Notes: a model not told the origin generated them from the sequence alone. A DNA stretch of 64,000 nt from Forficula auricularia (GCA_024734495.1 JALMQS010000187.1:18042455-18106454); one strand, 5' to 3'; counted from the stretch's first letter, positions 11,599 through 23,985 are shown. Translations and numbers: made by a program.

Positions 11599-12989
11599 TT
11601 TTATTAAATATGAAATATAAGAGATAGGCCAGGTGTATGGTAAAGTTATGTGGATGGCCACATCAGTTTATTGACTTATATTTTGCATCCCTTTTCCGAC
11701 CATGGAAACGCCTGTAGGGTATGCAACCAGAAGTGAAGTAGGGGAGTATGCACGCCAGACTGCCCAAGAGGGAGGGAAGCCTTTTGGTACGAATTGATGA
11801 GAATGAAAAAACAAAACAAGTTTCTAATTTAATTCAGAGACAAAATTTAATCCATTAGATATAGAATAGAGCTTTTTTGAGCTTCCCTACTTATTAGAAA
11901 CTTTTTAGTTCTTCTGTCAGTCTTTCTGCCTATATATTCGTAGTGTAGAGTTAAAATTTTAATATTCTCTATGTCACATACTCAAACTTAGTGAAATTTA
12001 AAATACCCGGTCAAGTCGCACCGCATTCCGACTAAAACATTTGCGAGCAAACTTTTTTATGTCCACCCACACCAGTTTCTGTAAAATTTGATCACGACCC
12101 ATTAATAAATAATGGGCTTAAAAATAATAAATTATTTTATTAAATATAAAATATATGAGAGGGCCCAGGTGTATGGTAATACAGTCATCTGGATGGCCAC
12201 ATCACTTAATTTAATATGTGATTATTTTTTTCAGTCAATTCAATATTCTGCTTATCCTCCCAGTCGTGTTGTTTATAAAGTCGCATTTATAAGAATAGTA
12301 CCATATATTGTATGGCAAGGGCGTAAAGTGAAATTGAATATTCTTTCTATAACGAGTATCGTTTTGGTCCGAGTGCAAAAGGCCATTAAATTAGTCTCTA
12401 ATAGTCCGAAACACGTGTGGACTTGTATTTGGTATCCTTGCAATACCTACACCTAAGCTCTAAAGAAAGAGAAACGATTCTATCCACGCTCTTTGTCGTT
12501 ATTTTCATCGATCAGATTCTAATAAAAGAATCACTCACTCGCACATTAAATGATAAAAAAGTTAAAACTTTTTCAAGACTCGGTACACTAGAGCTGCCCT
12601 AGTAATTATTAATAAACTAAAATATAAATTGTTCATTTATTATTTTGGTTGCATTTTAATCCACTGAACAACAGATATTAAAATTTTGTTGCTTAAAATA
12701 TATATATATAGCTTAAAAATATATATATATCGTATGTCTCTGGAGTGTGATTTTTTAAAGGGAATACACTTTTTGGACGTTATATACAAATAACAACAAC
12801 GGCTAGAGAAGTTTGACTTCCCCCGTCACCTTGTGTGAATAAGGATCACACATTTTTGTTTAATTGAGTTCGATTTTTTTGGACTTATAAAAGTTAACAT
12901 CTCTAATTAATTATTTGTTTTTTATGAAAAGGAACTAAGAAGATGCTTGATATATTAGTCAAGATAAATAGCGAAAAGGGGGAATACAC
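11599..12989. other. No gene; two short ACCATAC-family 3' fragments
   Basis: Fragments at about 11630-11670 and 12155-12210 carry GGCCAGGTGTATGGTAA...GGATGGCCACATCA, the 3' end of the ACCATAC repeat. A 114-residue frame starting in the second fragment (12112-12456) has no recognisable domain and partly overlaps repeat sequence, so I do not call it a gene. Confidence 0.5.
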
Positions 12990-13330
12990 AAAGAAGAAAC
13001 AAAAGAGGTTGTCCTCTGCTTGATGCAAATAAACATACACACATATATATCGAGATGATATATCTGTATATATATTATTTATTTGTTTGAGACTATAGTT
13101 TCGAAGACTTGGTCTTCATCATCAGTCTTTCTTCAATTATAAATGTTTTCATAGTCAATATCATATGGATATCCATGAAAAACATTTATAATTGAAATTT
13201 ATGATGGGCAAGTCTTCAAACTATAGTCTCAAACAAATAAATAATATATACAGATATATCATCGATATATATGTGTGTATGTTATTTGCATCAAGCAGGA
13301 CAATGCTGTTTCCTCTTTGTGAATCAACAA
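12990..13330. mobile_element. Foldback element with hammerhead-like motif in the arms
   Basis: Arms of about 165 bp pair around a centre near 13163. GTCCTCTGCTTGATGCAAAT at the left is mirrored by ATTTGCATCAAGCAGGAC at the right, and GACTATAGTTTCGAAGACTT is mirrored by AAGTCTTCAAACTATAGTC. On the minus strand, 13093-13125 reads CTGATGA-T, then a perfect GAAGAC/GTCTTC hairpin, then GAAAC. The right-arm copy (13198-13226) has lost the CTGATGA. Same family as 3038-3612. Confidence 0.7.
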
Positions 13331-13448
13331 CTCTGCCTCTCGGCAAAACAAAAACTTTTCAATGAAGGGAATATTTAAACGAATGATTTCAATTTGCCGA
13401 TGGTAATAGATTCAAATTTACTAGAAAATCATAAGATGGTGTCATCAA

Positions 13449-13682
13449 TTAAATCCGATGGAATGGAATATTTTTAATTATATATCAGAGGGGTTGTTTT
13501 TCACCCCCTCTGGAATCGAACCAGTACAGTAACAGCAATCCGGGCCATCTGTCAGAGAGGTTCACATCCCGCAGATGAGCCAGATGGCCCGGATTGCTGT
13601 TACTGGCACTCGGGTTCATTGAGGAGTGAAAAACAACCCCCTCTATTATATAATTAAAATATTCATTCCATCGGATTTAATA
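13449..13682. repeat. Inverted pair of tRNA-like SINE units
   Basis: A palindrome with TTAAATCCGATGG at the left and CCATCGGATTTAA at the right. The left arm, read on the minus strand, has GGTTCGATTCC (13512-13522), a perfect RNA polymerase III B-box. The right arm has a degenerate GGGTTCATTGAGG. GCCAGATGGCCCGGATTGCTG upstream may be a diverged A-box. A second, interrupted copy is at 42668-44008. Each arm looks like a tRNA-derived unit joined head to head. Confidence 0.6.
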
Positions 13683-13699
13683 GAATATTTAAAGGATAA

Positions 13700-14603
13700 A
13701 TCGGAAATAATATAGATTTTGGAGCCGGGTTTTGGAGATCGCAAGTTGTAAAAAACGGATAAGATGAAAGTAATCATAGAAAGAAAGAAACTAACAATCT
13801 CGTTAAAGTGACCATGAAGGGAAGATGAAAATACAAAATGTAAATCGTGTATTTTCTTATGAAAATAGTTTTAGGCCTTTTTTATGTGAAAATAATCAAA
13901 GAGACCAATATTTTTCAAAATTACAATACTTCTCCAATATGAATCATAAAGTAAAAAAAAGAAAAGAAAAAATGCTAAAATACTCAAAGACAGGTCAAAA
14001 GGATCAAAAATTAAAGCTGAAAACTTCTAATAATCAATTTATCAATTGTATTTTCAAAATAGTCAAAAAATTGTATTTTATTATAATACTCAACATTAAA
14101 TTAAAATAAATAAATAATTTGTATGGAAAGTAGTTCGGTATTGTAAATAATTGTATTCCCTCGCTTCGTTATGTTTAAAGCAATTTAAACTGTCAATATA
14201 AAATATTATTCTCTTTATTGGAATGATATAATATTTTTTTCTATAAATTATATCTTGTGTAAAATAGAAGGAATCGATCCATCATCGACATTAAGAGCAA
14301 CTTTTGAAATTAAATTGAAGATGTTCTAATATTTAATCGGTTTCAGAGTAATTTACAAAGGAACGATATATCAGAAGGGTTGACTGGTCTCAGTGGATAT
14401 TTCTCACTTCAGTTTCTTGACCTTTTCGTTTATTTTCATTTGTATGCTATCCTTTAAATAGTCAACCAAATTCATGCATTCAAATGGCGTTAAAGTAAAT
14501 GGAAAAAGCCCTTTGCCCTTTGGATAACCACGGCCCTTCTTCATTTGCTCAACAAAACGGATCAATTACTAATCTGATGTGAGAGTTATCTTGTAAGTTG
14601 TAG
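13700..14603. other. No recognisable gene
   Basis: AT-rich sequence. The Lys/Asn-rich frame at 13825-14109 reflects base composition, with no motif. Confidence 0.5.
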
Positions 14604-14710
14604 GAGGGGAACCACAAGACGATATCCGAAAGGAAGTCGAGTTGGGCTGCTCTGGAAATGAGTCAGAGCTGCTGCAGCGAGACACGTTCGGCTCGTCAAT
14701 TGATTCCAAG
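14604..14710 (+). CDS. Candidate internal exon, product unknown
   Basis: A 107-bp stretch of balanced base composition lies between an acceptor-like TTGTAG and the donor AAG|GTAAAC. Read from the third base it gives 35 open codons, beginning GEPQDDIRKEVELG and ending DTFGSSIDSK in phase 0. The peptide is acidic and of ordinary complexity, unlike the AT-driven frames around it. I recognise no family. It could be an N-terminal spacer exon of the spectraplakin further right on the same strand, or chance. The weak pyrimidine tract and an in-frame stop just upstream limit confidence. Confidence 0.3.
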
Positions 14711-14934
14711 GTAAACGTCACTTATCATTCAGAAACGGTGTTGTTCTCATTCTCGTTAAAAGAAAGATTAAATACATTTAGAATTTGATTAAATTTTATT
14801 TAGAATAAATGACGGTTTCAACTCTGTTTCTGGAACTGTAATCAGATGGTGTTAAAATGGGATTTCCGATTTTTAATACAAAATTATAAGCAACAAAGAT
14901 GATGTGTTTCTTGATACATACTATTATTATTATC
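14711..14934. other. Nothing recognised
   Basis: AT-rich sequence after the candidate donor site. Confidence 0.4.
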
Positions 14935-15330
14935 TCAGCTTGCGCTGGAAAAATTTCACGTATCCAGATCTTATTTGGGATTAGGGTCGGCCGATGTGGG
15001 AGAATTCACCCTGGCCCACATGGACCTCCGGATAATATTCAATTGAGAAATTTGCGTACTATGTAAGCTAGGTACTGGCAAGACTTAACTTTTGGCCAGT
15101 ATGTTCTTATTGACCGCAAGTTTCTCGATGTTTTTTGTTGTTTTCTTTGAGATTACTCATTCTGCGGAACTGATTATTGGTACAATGACAGCTCTTTCCA
15201 GTTTTCATATGCTTTTGAGTTGGAAAGCGAGTTCCTCATACTTAGCCATTTTTTCGGATTCAGTTTTCTTCAAGTTATGTGTTAGAAGACCGCGATTTCA
15301 ACTTTTATATTATTATTATTATTTTTTTTT
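14935..15330 (-). pseudogene. Degenerate coding remnant, probably transposon-derived
   Basis: On the minus strand one frame reads MAKYEELAFQLKSI, stop, KLERAVIVPIISSAE, stop, VISKKTTKNIEKLAVN and onward through about 90 codons. There are two TGA stops and at least one TAA or reading break. The amino-acid texture is ordinary, unlike the AT-driven frames nearby, so I think it is a decayed protein-coding segment. I do not recognise the family. It could be a transposon protein or a processed host pseudogene. Confidence 0.35.
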
Positions 15331-16894
15331 TGAATTGTAAAGTTATTTTTTAAAAAAAGACAAAGAACACCGAAAAGAGAATTTATGTTTGGCTAATTTG
15401 AAACAAAACCGTGCAGTAATATCTCTAGACGATAATTAATTTTAGTTCTGAATTCCATATCTTTGAGATACGAGTATATCTTATTGGAAATGTCACTACA
15501 ACAACCAGGGCTTTTGGAGCCATTTTTAGGCTCACTAGAAAACAAAACGCATATTTTTGTTGAAAACTTGAACTTAGATTATAAAAACTATTCTATACTT
15601 GCAATTCAAATTGTAAAGTTAAATTTATATTATTGAAATTAGAAGAGTTCAAAAAATTAATTCCCTCAGATGTCATACTTTACATATTCTATTTAAGTGC
15701 AAGTAAAATAAGGCGATGTGATCTTCCGAATGATTTTACCATACATCTCCTTTCTGCTATATTGGTCTTAATAAAATCAATTAAAATTAAATTATTGTTT
15801 ATTTCATTGGGATCTAGAAATATTTATAATTAGGTATCAAAATGCAGAACAAGAAGTTTTGGTTGGTTTCTCCAAAATATCAAAATATTAACAAAAATTT
15901 AAAACTTATAATAAAGATTTTTATAATAAACATCGTAAAAATGGTATTTTAAGTGATGTAATTATTAAAAAAAGTATAAACGTCAAGTAAATGGATTTGA
16001 CCAAAGTCTAATCAGCTCTTAATGTCAATATAAAATAATCAGAAAACGCATTAACCCCGTGAGTTTATTTATGTTTATATATTAAAACACTTTCAGATAT
16101 TTCGAAAAAATGAAGCAAAAACACAATTATACGATTATTACTTATGGTTAAGTAAAATGTTATTGAAAAAGGCGTAGTTGAACCCAAGACATAGTTCATA
16201 TCCCCACTACAAAGATCCTGCCCTCCATGGGGTGTAACTTATTTTTCATGAAATAAAATGATTAGTCTTTGATAATTAATTAAATTACATTTTTGTGATA
16301 TTTCATATTGATTAAAGTCACTTAATTATGTTCTTTTAGTATTTATATTCCTTCTAAGTGCCTATAATTAAAATTTTTTACGTATTGAGATGCAGTAAAT
16401 AACTCCCACTCAGGTGAAGAAAATTAGGTTAAAATAAAAAATGAAAACATTAACTTAGAAAATAAAATTGTTTAAAATTAATTAAGAACGAAGCAAATAA
16501 GTAAATTAACAGCGGTGACCCATGATTTTTATTAACTCCTTGACATGTTTTATAGAAAGTAAAAGAGTATTTCGGAATTGACATTAAACAGTTATATTCA
16601 GTATATATAATAAATAAGTATTTTCAATGTCACCCAACACGAGATAAGCTAGCTTATAGAGATAAAACTGAAACGGAATCATTTAACAAAATTTATTTGT
16701 TAAGATCTATATGTTTCCATTCAAATCAGTAGCAGTAAATATTTACAAAAATAATAAGCAAATAGGAAAAAATTCTTGTTTCAAAGAAAACGTAAGCGAT
16801 TGCAATTATTCAGCAACTACGTTATCTCGAATATCTTTTGCACTCCACTTGTCTTTATAATACCCCTTCAGTCTAGTTATCTATTTTATTTGAC
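15331..16894. other. No recognisable gene
   Basis: AT-rich sequence. The short frame at 15633-15833 has no motif. Confidence 0.5.
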
Positions 16895-18130
16895 CATACA
16901 GGGTATGGTAAAGTATTGTAATCGTGGATGAAAAAAGTGGTTTTTTTCCTTCTTTTTTTTTCAAAATATCTCAAAAACGGCTGAAATTATTTTGATTAAA
17001 AAAAATTGAGCGAAACCATGGCATTTCGCTCTACAAAAAGCCTAATAAGTGAATATCGAAAAAAAATTATATTTTTCAAGATAATAATTGTTTTGTCAAA
17101 AATGTCTGTTGGTCTGTTAGTCTGGTTGTTAGTCTGTACGTTACCAAATTTTTGTGGACGAGCTAGCTCAAAAACTAGTGTAAAATATCGAAACCAAATT
17201 TCATACGTAGTTTTGGTCCATTGATTTTTTGTTTATTGGGCCACGCGGGTAGGCCTCCACTAACAAAATATTTATAGTCGGAGTGAATTTAATTATAGGA
17301 GTATTTGTATAATTATAAGAACAATTACATAATATATTTACAATTTTTTTTTCTATATACAATTTCTAGCGCATGGCGATTTCCCTATAAGTTCTCCTGT
17401 TGAAGCTGTACAAATTCATCAAAGAACTCCTCATCGCCCTGAAGGTCATATCGCATAAAGTTATCTGGGAAATTCCCAGGGCGACAAGGGGAGGCACCGC
17501 TTCATGACCCCACACTCCCTTCCACGAGAGTGTGATGGCTTCAACTCTCACAGAACCCGAGCCCAACCTAAACCTTGCTGCAATGTTGCACACCAGACTG
17601 GAGTTGCCCTTGGTAAAGAGCTGATTAGATTTTGGTGCATACGACCCAAAAATTAAGAGGGTTGGAGGGGGGGGGTTAAAAATTAAAAATCTAGACCATT
17701 TGAGCAAACTCAACCAAATTTTGTATACATACACAGTGGGTCCACAGTAATCTAAAAATGCAAAAACTAACCTCCCAAAATGGAGGGGGGGGGTGTAGAG
17801 TCAAAAAATGAAAATCTAGGTTCTTGTAAAACTCAACCAAATTTTCTATACATAATCAATGGACCCACAGTAATGTAAAAACTAACTTCCCAAAATGGAG
17901 GGGGAGGTGTAGAGTCAAAAAATGAAAATATAGGCTCTTGTACCAAACTCAAACCAAATTTTGTATACATAATCAGTGGGCCCAGAGAAATCTAAAAATG
18001 AAAAAACTAACCCCCTTCCCCCATGATTTTATAAATAATTTTATTAAATATTAAATGTAAGTGAGGGCCAGGTTGTATGGTAAAGTCAAATTGGATGGCC
18101 ACATTAGAACACGTCAGCTCATTTTCTATT
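16895..18130 (+). mobile_element. ACCATAC-family repeat, copy 2, with nested LINE
   Basis: Starts ACCATACAGGGTATGGT near 16900, contains CCATGGCATTTCGCTCTAC and GTTTTGGTCCATTGA (ending near 17226), and resumes at AAGAGCTGATTAGATTTTGG (17614). Three tandem ~115-bp units follow (about 17700-18010), each with CAACCAAATTTT...TATACAT and TAAAAATGCAAAAACTAAC. The right end GGATGGCCACATTAGAACACG is near 18115. The 17227-17613 segment is a later LINE insertion. Confidence 0.7.
17227..17613 (-). pseudogene. 5'-truncated LINE, ORF2 C-terminus
   Basis: This segment interrupts the ACCATAC repeat exactly where its other copies read TCCATTGAGATTAAGAGC. On the minus strand it encodes a C-terminal peptide (codons at 17366-17613, ending NRRTYREIAMR) containing ITLSWKGVWGHEAVPPLVALG. 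This resembles the extreme C-terminus of some non-LTR retrotransposon ORF2 proteins. A ~140-bp AT-rich 3' UTR ends in AATAAACAAAAAA at the insertion edge. The truncated 5' end and terminal A-tract are typical of target-primed insertion. The clade is uncertain. Confidence 0.6.
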
Positions 18131-19559
18131 ACTAAACAACAAATAGAAATAAAGATAATATATTGATAAAACGTTTTGTCGGGGGCTGAAATTTCGCGGA
18201 ATCATTTAAACTATCTTTTTATTTATAAACAGACGTTTCGGGGTTTTGAAAAGTCAGTGAAGGAAATCCATAATGACATTCCCTCCTGTCTTCTCTCTCA
18301 GTGGGAGTAACAATAATATATTGTATTTCATTCTCAGCAGAATTTAGTGAAGTGATACTCTGTGCTAGTTGAAAATTTAAAAAACGTTAAGACTATCATT
18401 CTGAATATTTACATACATATTTTTGTTTTAATTTGCTTTTAAATTATAATTTTTCTAAAAGTACGCGACTAAAACATTTTATTTTATTATTTATTATAGG
18501 TATATAGCGTAAATCTTCTGATTTTACGATCCATATGGCGTATATCTTCTGCTGATTTTACGACTACTGCTGGTTGTGGATGATGAGGTATAACATCTAT
18601 AACTGTAACTCAAGATTAAATATCTCAGCCCAGAAAGAAGATGAAGAATATTCACATGAAAATAACCAAGATTGAAATTCTAGAAGTAGAGAAAGAATGA
18701 AGAAATAAATATGTTCACTAACTAAACTTTACGAGATTAACGAAAATAAGAATGACTATATTACCCACGGGCGCAGGTCATTATGGACTTGAGTAAGCAT
18801 CAAATGGCGCCTGTACCTGAAAAGGAAGCCATATTTCGTTGGGGCAAATGTGGTTACATTGATATATGGTAAAATGTTTATTTCAAAACAAGTCAGATTC
18901 TAAATTGACCCAATAGATAAATAATAGCGCATAAAGCTTCAAGGAATTTGAATCGAGAGCTATCTGAAAGATTCCTATCAGCGCGCCTAGAAGCTAGGCA
19001 ACTTGTTGTTTCTCTGTATTAAAATTAATTAAGTTAGGAACCTCCTTTTTAAAGTGATCAAATTTAAATTGATGAAGTATTATTTTGCTATTGTCTTGCA
19101 AGGATTGAATTGTTTGATGGAAGACACTATCGTATGTTTAACAATGAGAAAACTCATTTATATAAATTAGGAAGAATGTAAGGGAAATGACTGAACTCTG
19201 AGGAAGTGCAACATTAGTATGTAAGCGAAGTGTAAGATTTCATTCCATCAATCACATCTTTAATACTACTGTTTGAATGGAAGCTTTCAAACCACTTGTG
19301 GAGCCTTGGGGTGAAAAGGAAATTAATTTGGCAATAATATTTTTTGCCAAATCTGATTGAAGGCTATTGAAATAATTATCTAAGAAAACCAGGGCTTCTC
19401 TTTAGCTTCTCCATTTTTTAATAAAGCCACGCGTGCTTGAATGTTTATGTGAGATTTTGGGTAGAGAGAACTACAAAACCCATTTTACATGAACGTGTGC
19501 TATAAGAGCAATGTAGGCGTAGGTACCAATGAAAATCAACTGCAATGGATCGTTGCTAA
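18131..19559. other. No recognisable gene
   Basis: A short plus-strand fragment near 18230-18260 (GACGTTTCGGGGTTTTGA) resembles the GAAAC-flanking part of the foldback elements. Nothing else can be supported. Confidence 0.45.
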
Positions 19560-20095
19560 ACTTTATCCAATGTACTATCTTATTCTAAGGTAAAGTACTT
19601 TAAAATATAATTTTACAAAAAACTTTATATGACCTTTTTTTCTGGTTCTCAGGGTACTTAATTACAATATTAAATTTCATCAAAATTGGTTTAATTATTT
19701 TCAAAATATTTAGAAAAAACTAAAAAAGTATTGTAATAAAGTACTAATGTTTGTGCGTCAATATGTACGAAAAACTAATCAGCGCTTCATTTTGTTAAAG
19801 TAATGGTAGGTTTTCAATTTCATTTCAATCGGTTGTACGGTGTAGAAAAAATTGTGGGCGAAAAAACTAAATGAAAAACTAAATGAAAAAAATCGCACTT
19901 TTTGGCTTCTGGACGAAACCCCATGTAATTTTTGGCAAAACCATCACGTGCTAAAATTCAACCTATGTGAATACTACAATTTGTGACTTTAATTTAGACC
20001 ATGGGTTCCGTAGTCTTTACCTGAGAACCCTTTGAATTCGCGCTTGCCGCGAGACCGATTACAATACTTTACCCATGCTTTGCATTGGATAAAGT
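19560..20095. mobile_element. Small TIR element, ACTTTATCCAATG ends
   Basis: 536 bp bounded by ACTTTATCCAATG (19560-19572) and its exact reverse complement (20083-20095). There is no coding capacity. Target duplications are not clear, so the superfamily cannot be assigned. Confidence 0.4.
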
Positions 20096-21207
20096 AAAAA
20101 AATAATGCTATATTCCTATTTTGTTTGTTTTTATAAATCTTCAATATTTTAATTCAATTTAGACTAAAACTTCATTAAATATGTATGTGAAATATTATCT
20201 TTCAGCTACCTAATGGTCTTTCGGCCCGGAGGCATATGGTCCATGCGGGGAGCTTATCTAAATGTTTTTGTGCTTTCCCGCAAGTGTTAGGACCTTCTCG
20301 ATCGCGTATGGACGCGAACACAAGCAATTTATATTTAGTGTAAATAGATAGACAACACTGGTCAACAGTGGTTTTATTGCTATATAAAAATAATTTCGAG
20401 TAATTTTATGCCAACATGTTATGAAACTATGAATGATTTTGGAATATTGGCTCTAGTTTTTTAATCTTCATTTTTATATTACACTATAAAAAGCAGTAAA
20501 TATGAAAAAGAAAAAGCATGTATATTCTATAATTTCTTCTTCGTATGTTGCTATATTTGATCTCCCGGAAATTAGTTTTTTCTCTCTAGTATATTTATTT
20601 ATATATCTCTAAAGTAGAATTTTGAAAAATTATATAATGCTTTGATTTCCTTTTACCTTCCTCTGAATTTAATGAGAAGTCTTCGAAGTAATTAGTATTT
20701 AAACTTTAAAGTATGTGAAATTGCTAATTAGAGTGAGATTCCGATGGTCTTACTTGAAATTTAATATGTATACAAATATCCTGTAATTTAATATTTGAAT
20801 TATGAAAACTACTCTACAAATGGCTAAATATGTTATATCATAATACTGGTATAGTATTTTCTTGTTCGAATAAAAAGAGCCAGACTCTTAATTAAGAAAG
20901 GACGAGTTGAATACATGTGGTAATCTGTATTTTTTAAGGGACAAGGTGAACTAAAAACTAAGTCTAAATACAAATCATTATTACTTTGCAAAGGGAATTG
21001 AAATATAAAATTCCAATCTGGCAAAAATCAAGTTTACAAGCAATTAATTGTTTGCCGATACAAAAAACATTTTAGAAAAAAATGAATTCTGAGGGGGAAT
21101 AAAAAAATAAAAAACTGTACTGAGCCTAAATTACCTTCATTCACCATTGGCAAGTAATCAGCATATGGGACCCAAAAAATTAGTTTAATACTTATAGTTA
21201 AGGTTAT
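20096..21207. other. No recognisable gene
   Basis: A CTTTCGGCCCGG string at about 20218 resembles the 5' region of the Helitron-like element at 40553. The rest is unclassified AT-rich DNA. Confidence 0.45.
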
Positions 21208-21460
21208 GGGGCGACTGTGGGTCAGTGGTTAGAGTGTCTGTCCTCTGGGCTGAATTATGCTGGTTCGAGACCGAGTCTCGGAAGATATTTGCAGTCGCCT
21301 CCTCTTGGAAAGCAATGGTAACCTACCAAGAGTATAATTGCCTAGTAACCTCTCCAAACTAGCCGTTCGGAACCGGGGTTAAAAAATAGGTCCAGTATAT
21401 CTGTGTAAAAACAGCTAAAAACACTCAGCACAGGTATATGTGGAGAGGAGCCAAGACCTG
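21208..21460 (+). repeat. tRNA-derived SINE
   Basis: Contains a good A-box-like GTCAGTGGTTAGAG (21221-21234) and a perfect B-box GGTTCGAGACC (21262-21272) at tRNA-like spacing. A non-tRNA body follows, containing GGAAAGCAATGGTAACCTACC. There is no acceptor-stem pairing and no anticodon arm that folds convincingly, so this is a SINE rather than a functional tRNA. The 3' boundary is approximate. Confidence 0.6.
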
Positions 21461-23440
21461 ATATGGCATTTAAAGAAGAAGTAAAGGTTATAAATATATT
21501 AAAAATAGTAATTAGCTGTAATCGTTGAGACAAAGTCTGTTGTGTTAATAAATTAAATTTGAATTTACCTATACCTACGCTTAAGGAAAAACCATTTTTA
21601 CCATAAATCGACATTTTTTAAGAATTTCACTAAACAAACCCACGATTCCTGATTCTGATGCTATAAACCAATATTTGTTTAGACGTGAGAATGGACTCTT
21701 GACTTGCCTAATCACTCTCAGCTTCTATTCTTCTTTCGGTCATCTTTCAAACTTCTTCATCCTTTCCTAACCAGACGATGAATTGATTCAGATATTTGAT
21801 CCCGTCATGCATCTTGTTTACAAAAGAAGATACCTACTTTAAGACCATTTTATAAAGACATAAAAAACATCAAGCTAGTACCTAATTAATAAAAGGGCCT
21901 TCAGACTGTTGCTAAAGAATTTTTTCTTTTCAATTGAATAGAAATTGGACGAAATTAATTGTTATTTTGATTAATTGTGATTCATTATCATAGAAAATTC
22001 ACTCTCTCTTTCCAGTCTTTAAATTTATCTTAACGGCATGAATGAGTTTAGAAACAATTTGTTAGATGAATAGTGAAAATTCTCTTGTCTTACTTTTATA
22101 AGGCTTGTAAAACAAACCTCGCTCGATCAATTAGAGGAGCTTCAACGATTAACCACCTCCCGCTTATTCTATTATATTGCGCATTTATGTCTTACCATAT
22201 TTGAATAATCTATATATGATTCAGCAACGACCTTGCAATGTTGAAAGCATCCGAACTTTTGGATCTTGGAAGTAAAGCAACATGGCTAATTTTTAAGTAC
22301 AAACCAGTCCAATAAACAGCTCATAATGTTCAGAGTCATCGCTTTAAACTACAATATTTTTTTGCTTGTCATTTTTTCTCGAGGTTTCCATATTATATGT
22401 CAATCGCGATTTCGGTAGCTATTATTAAAATAAGGAACGAAAAAACTCAGATTGCCTGTGTTTATCCAATTCTGTGATGAATTAAAATAAAAAACATCTT
22501 TACGGAACTTGAATGGCTATAATCTTTAGAAGTAAAGACTGATATATCGCCACCATTATGCCAAAACCATGAATACGTTAATTTTTTTAATTTCTACTAA
22601 TGCTGTTTTTCAATCTAATTATTATTGACAATCTTTTTATGACAGAGATACGAATGTGATAGAATGATTAAATGAACTTCAAACTTGAGGTCTATTTTCA
22701 TGAATTTAATTAAATATTGTTATAAAAATATTGTTAGATATAAAATTTTTAAATAGAAATAAATAAAAACAAGGTTTTTCCACATTTGTGGTTTTGGAAA
22801 AAAGGGTGACGATATAGCCTTCAATTTTCTTAATGACTAATCCAAAGAAGATTCAAAACAAAAATAGTTGACTAATTTCTTCAATGGCCTCTGAGTATTT
22901 GATTAATTTAATTGGTTACAAAGTTATGCAAAAAAGTAATCATATAGTATTCCTTTTATGGTGGCTTCACCGTTAAAGTTTTATGAGAGTTTTGGGTTTC
23001 TAAACTGGAATGGGGAAAAATCTCGGTATGATTATAGATTCACCTCCTGCTTAGGGTTGTCTTTGATTTTCCCTCCTGGTTTTAATCCTGAAAGATTCCT
23101 TGCTTTGTATGGTCACTCTTAATGTTAAATTAGCATTAATCCTGTCGAGATTCCCACATTAGCTTAATGTACCAGGTTTTATGAGAGTTTTGGGTTTCTA
23201 AACTGGAATGGAGAAAAATCTCGGTACGATTCCACAGTAAAGTAAAACGGGACACTAATAGCGTCTTCTTGTCTGCCAGTCTATCAAAGTATTGTAGCTC
23301 ATAAACTAATAAAAATACAAACTTTAAATTTATAAGTTATATGCAGTCCAATTTTCTCCAAAATCCAAAATCGTATTCAAATTTTAATAGGATGATTATT
23401 TAAGGGAGGATCGAATTTTTATACCTAATATATGTATTAT
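21461..23440. other. No gene; one short direct duplication
   Basis: A sequence containing TTTTATGAGAGTTTTGGGTT and CTAAACTGGAATGG occurs near 22978 and again near 23178. Nothing else can be classified. Confidence 0.5.
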
Positions 23441-23490
23441 AATTATGAGAATACTCGATATTCGAGTTCCAATCGCGTTTGGTAGCTTTT

Positions 23491-23985
23491 TAAAATATAG
23501 GTTTTTAACTTCAAATGCGGACTTTTCCATATCAAATTCAGGATTTAAAAAATCAAAATCAGACTTTTCCATATCAAATTCAGGATTTAAAAAATCAAAA
23601 TCAGACTTTTTCAAATCAAATTCAGAATTTATTAATAGACAGTTGAAAAAATAGAAAAATGTTATAGTTAAAAAAAAGTTTTAATTTAACTCTCAGGAAA
23701 CGTTTTCAGGTAAAAACCTAAAATTTGGTGCATTGTAAGATATTTGCGTACCAATTCTCAGTGCATTAACTAAAACCTTTCAAGATTAGCATTTAGTACT
23801 CTCAGAAAACGTTTTCAGGTAAAAAGCTATAATTTAATATGTAAAATATCCATGGTTTTATAGAAATTCTGAATTTGATTTGAAAAAGTCTGATTTTGAT
23901 TTTTAAAATCTTGAATTTGATATAGAAAAATCCTGAATTTGATATGGAAAAGTCCGAATTTGAAGTTAAAAACCTATATCAAAGC
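23491..23985. repeat. Palindromic satellite-like element
   Basis: TAGGTTTTTAACTTCAAATG at the left is mirrored by GAAGTTAAAAACCTA at the right. Both arms carry tandem ~43-bp units built on TCAAATTCAGGATT and AAATCAAAATCAGACTTTT. Between them are ~110-bp units with GAAAACGTTTTCAGGTAAAAA, the same as at 8222-8745. The periodic peptide read from the arms (repeats of KSDFDFLNPEFDME) is a by-product of the tandem repeat. Confidence 0.75.

Noticed and set aside
12112..12456. 114-codon open frame
   Set aside because: Starts within a fragment of the ACCATAC repeat, has no domain, no splice context and an AT-driven composition.
13825..14109. 94-codon Lys-rich frame
   Set aside because: Composition-driven, with no motif and no splice or promoter context.
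21208..21290. Possible functional tRNA gene
   Set aside because: A- and B-boxes are good, but there is no acceptor stem or convincing anticodon arm and a SINE body follows.
23396..23654. Overlapping frames with repeated KSDFDFLNPEFD-type peptide on both strands
   Set aside because: By-product of a 43-bp tandem repeat; the mirrored frame on the other strand confirms this is not coding.
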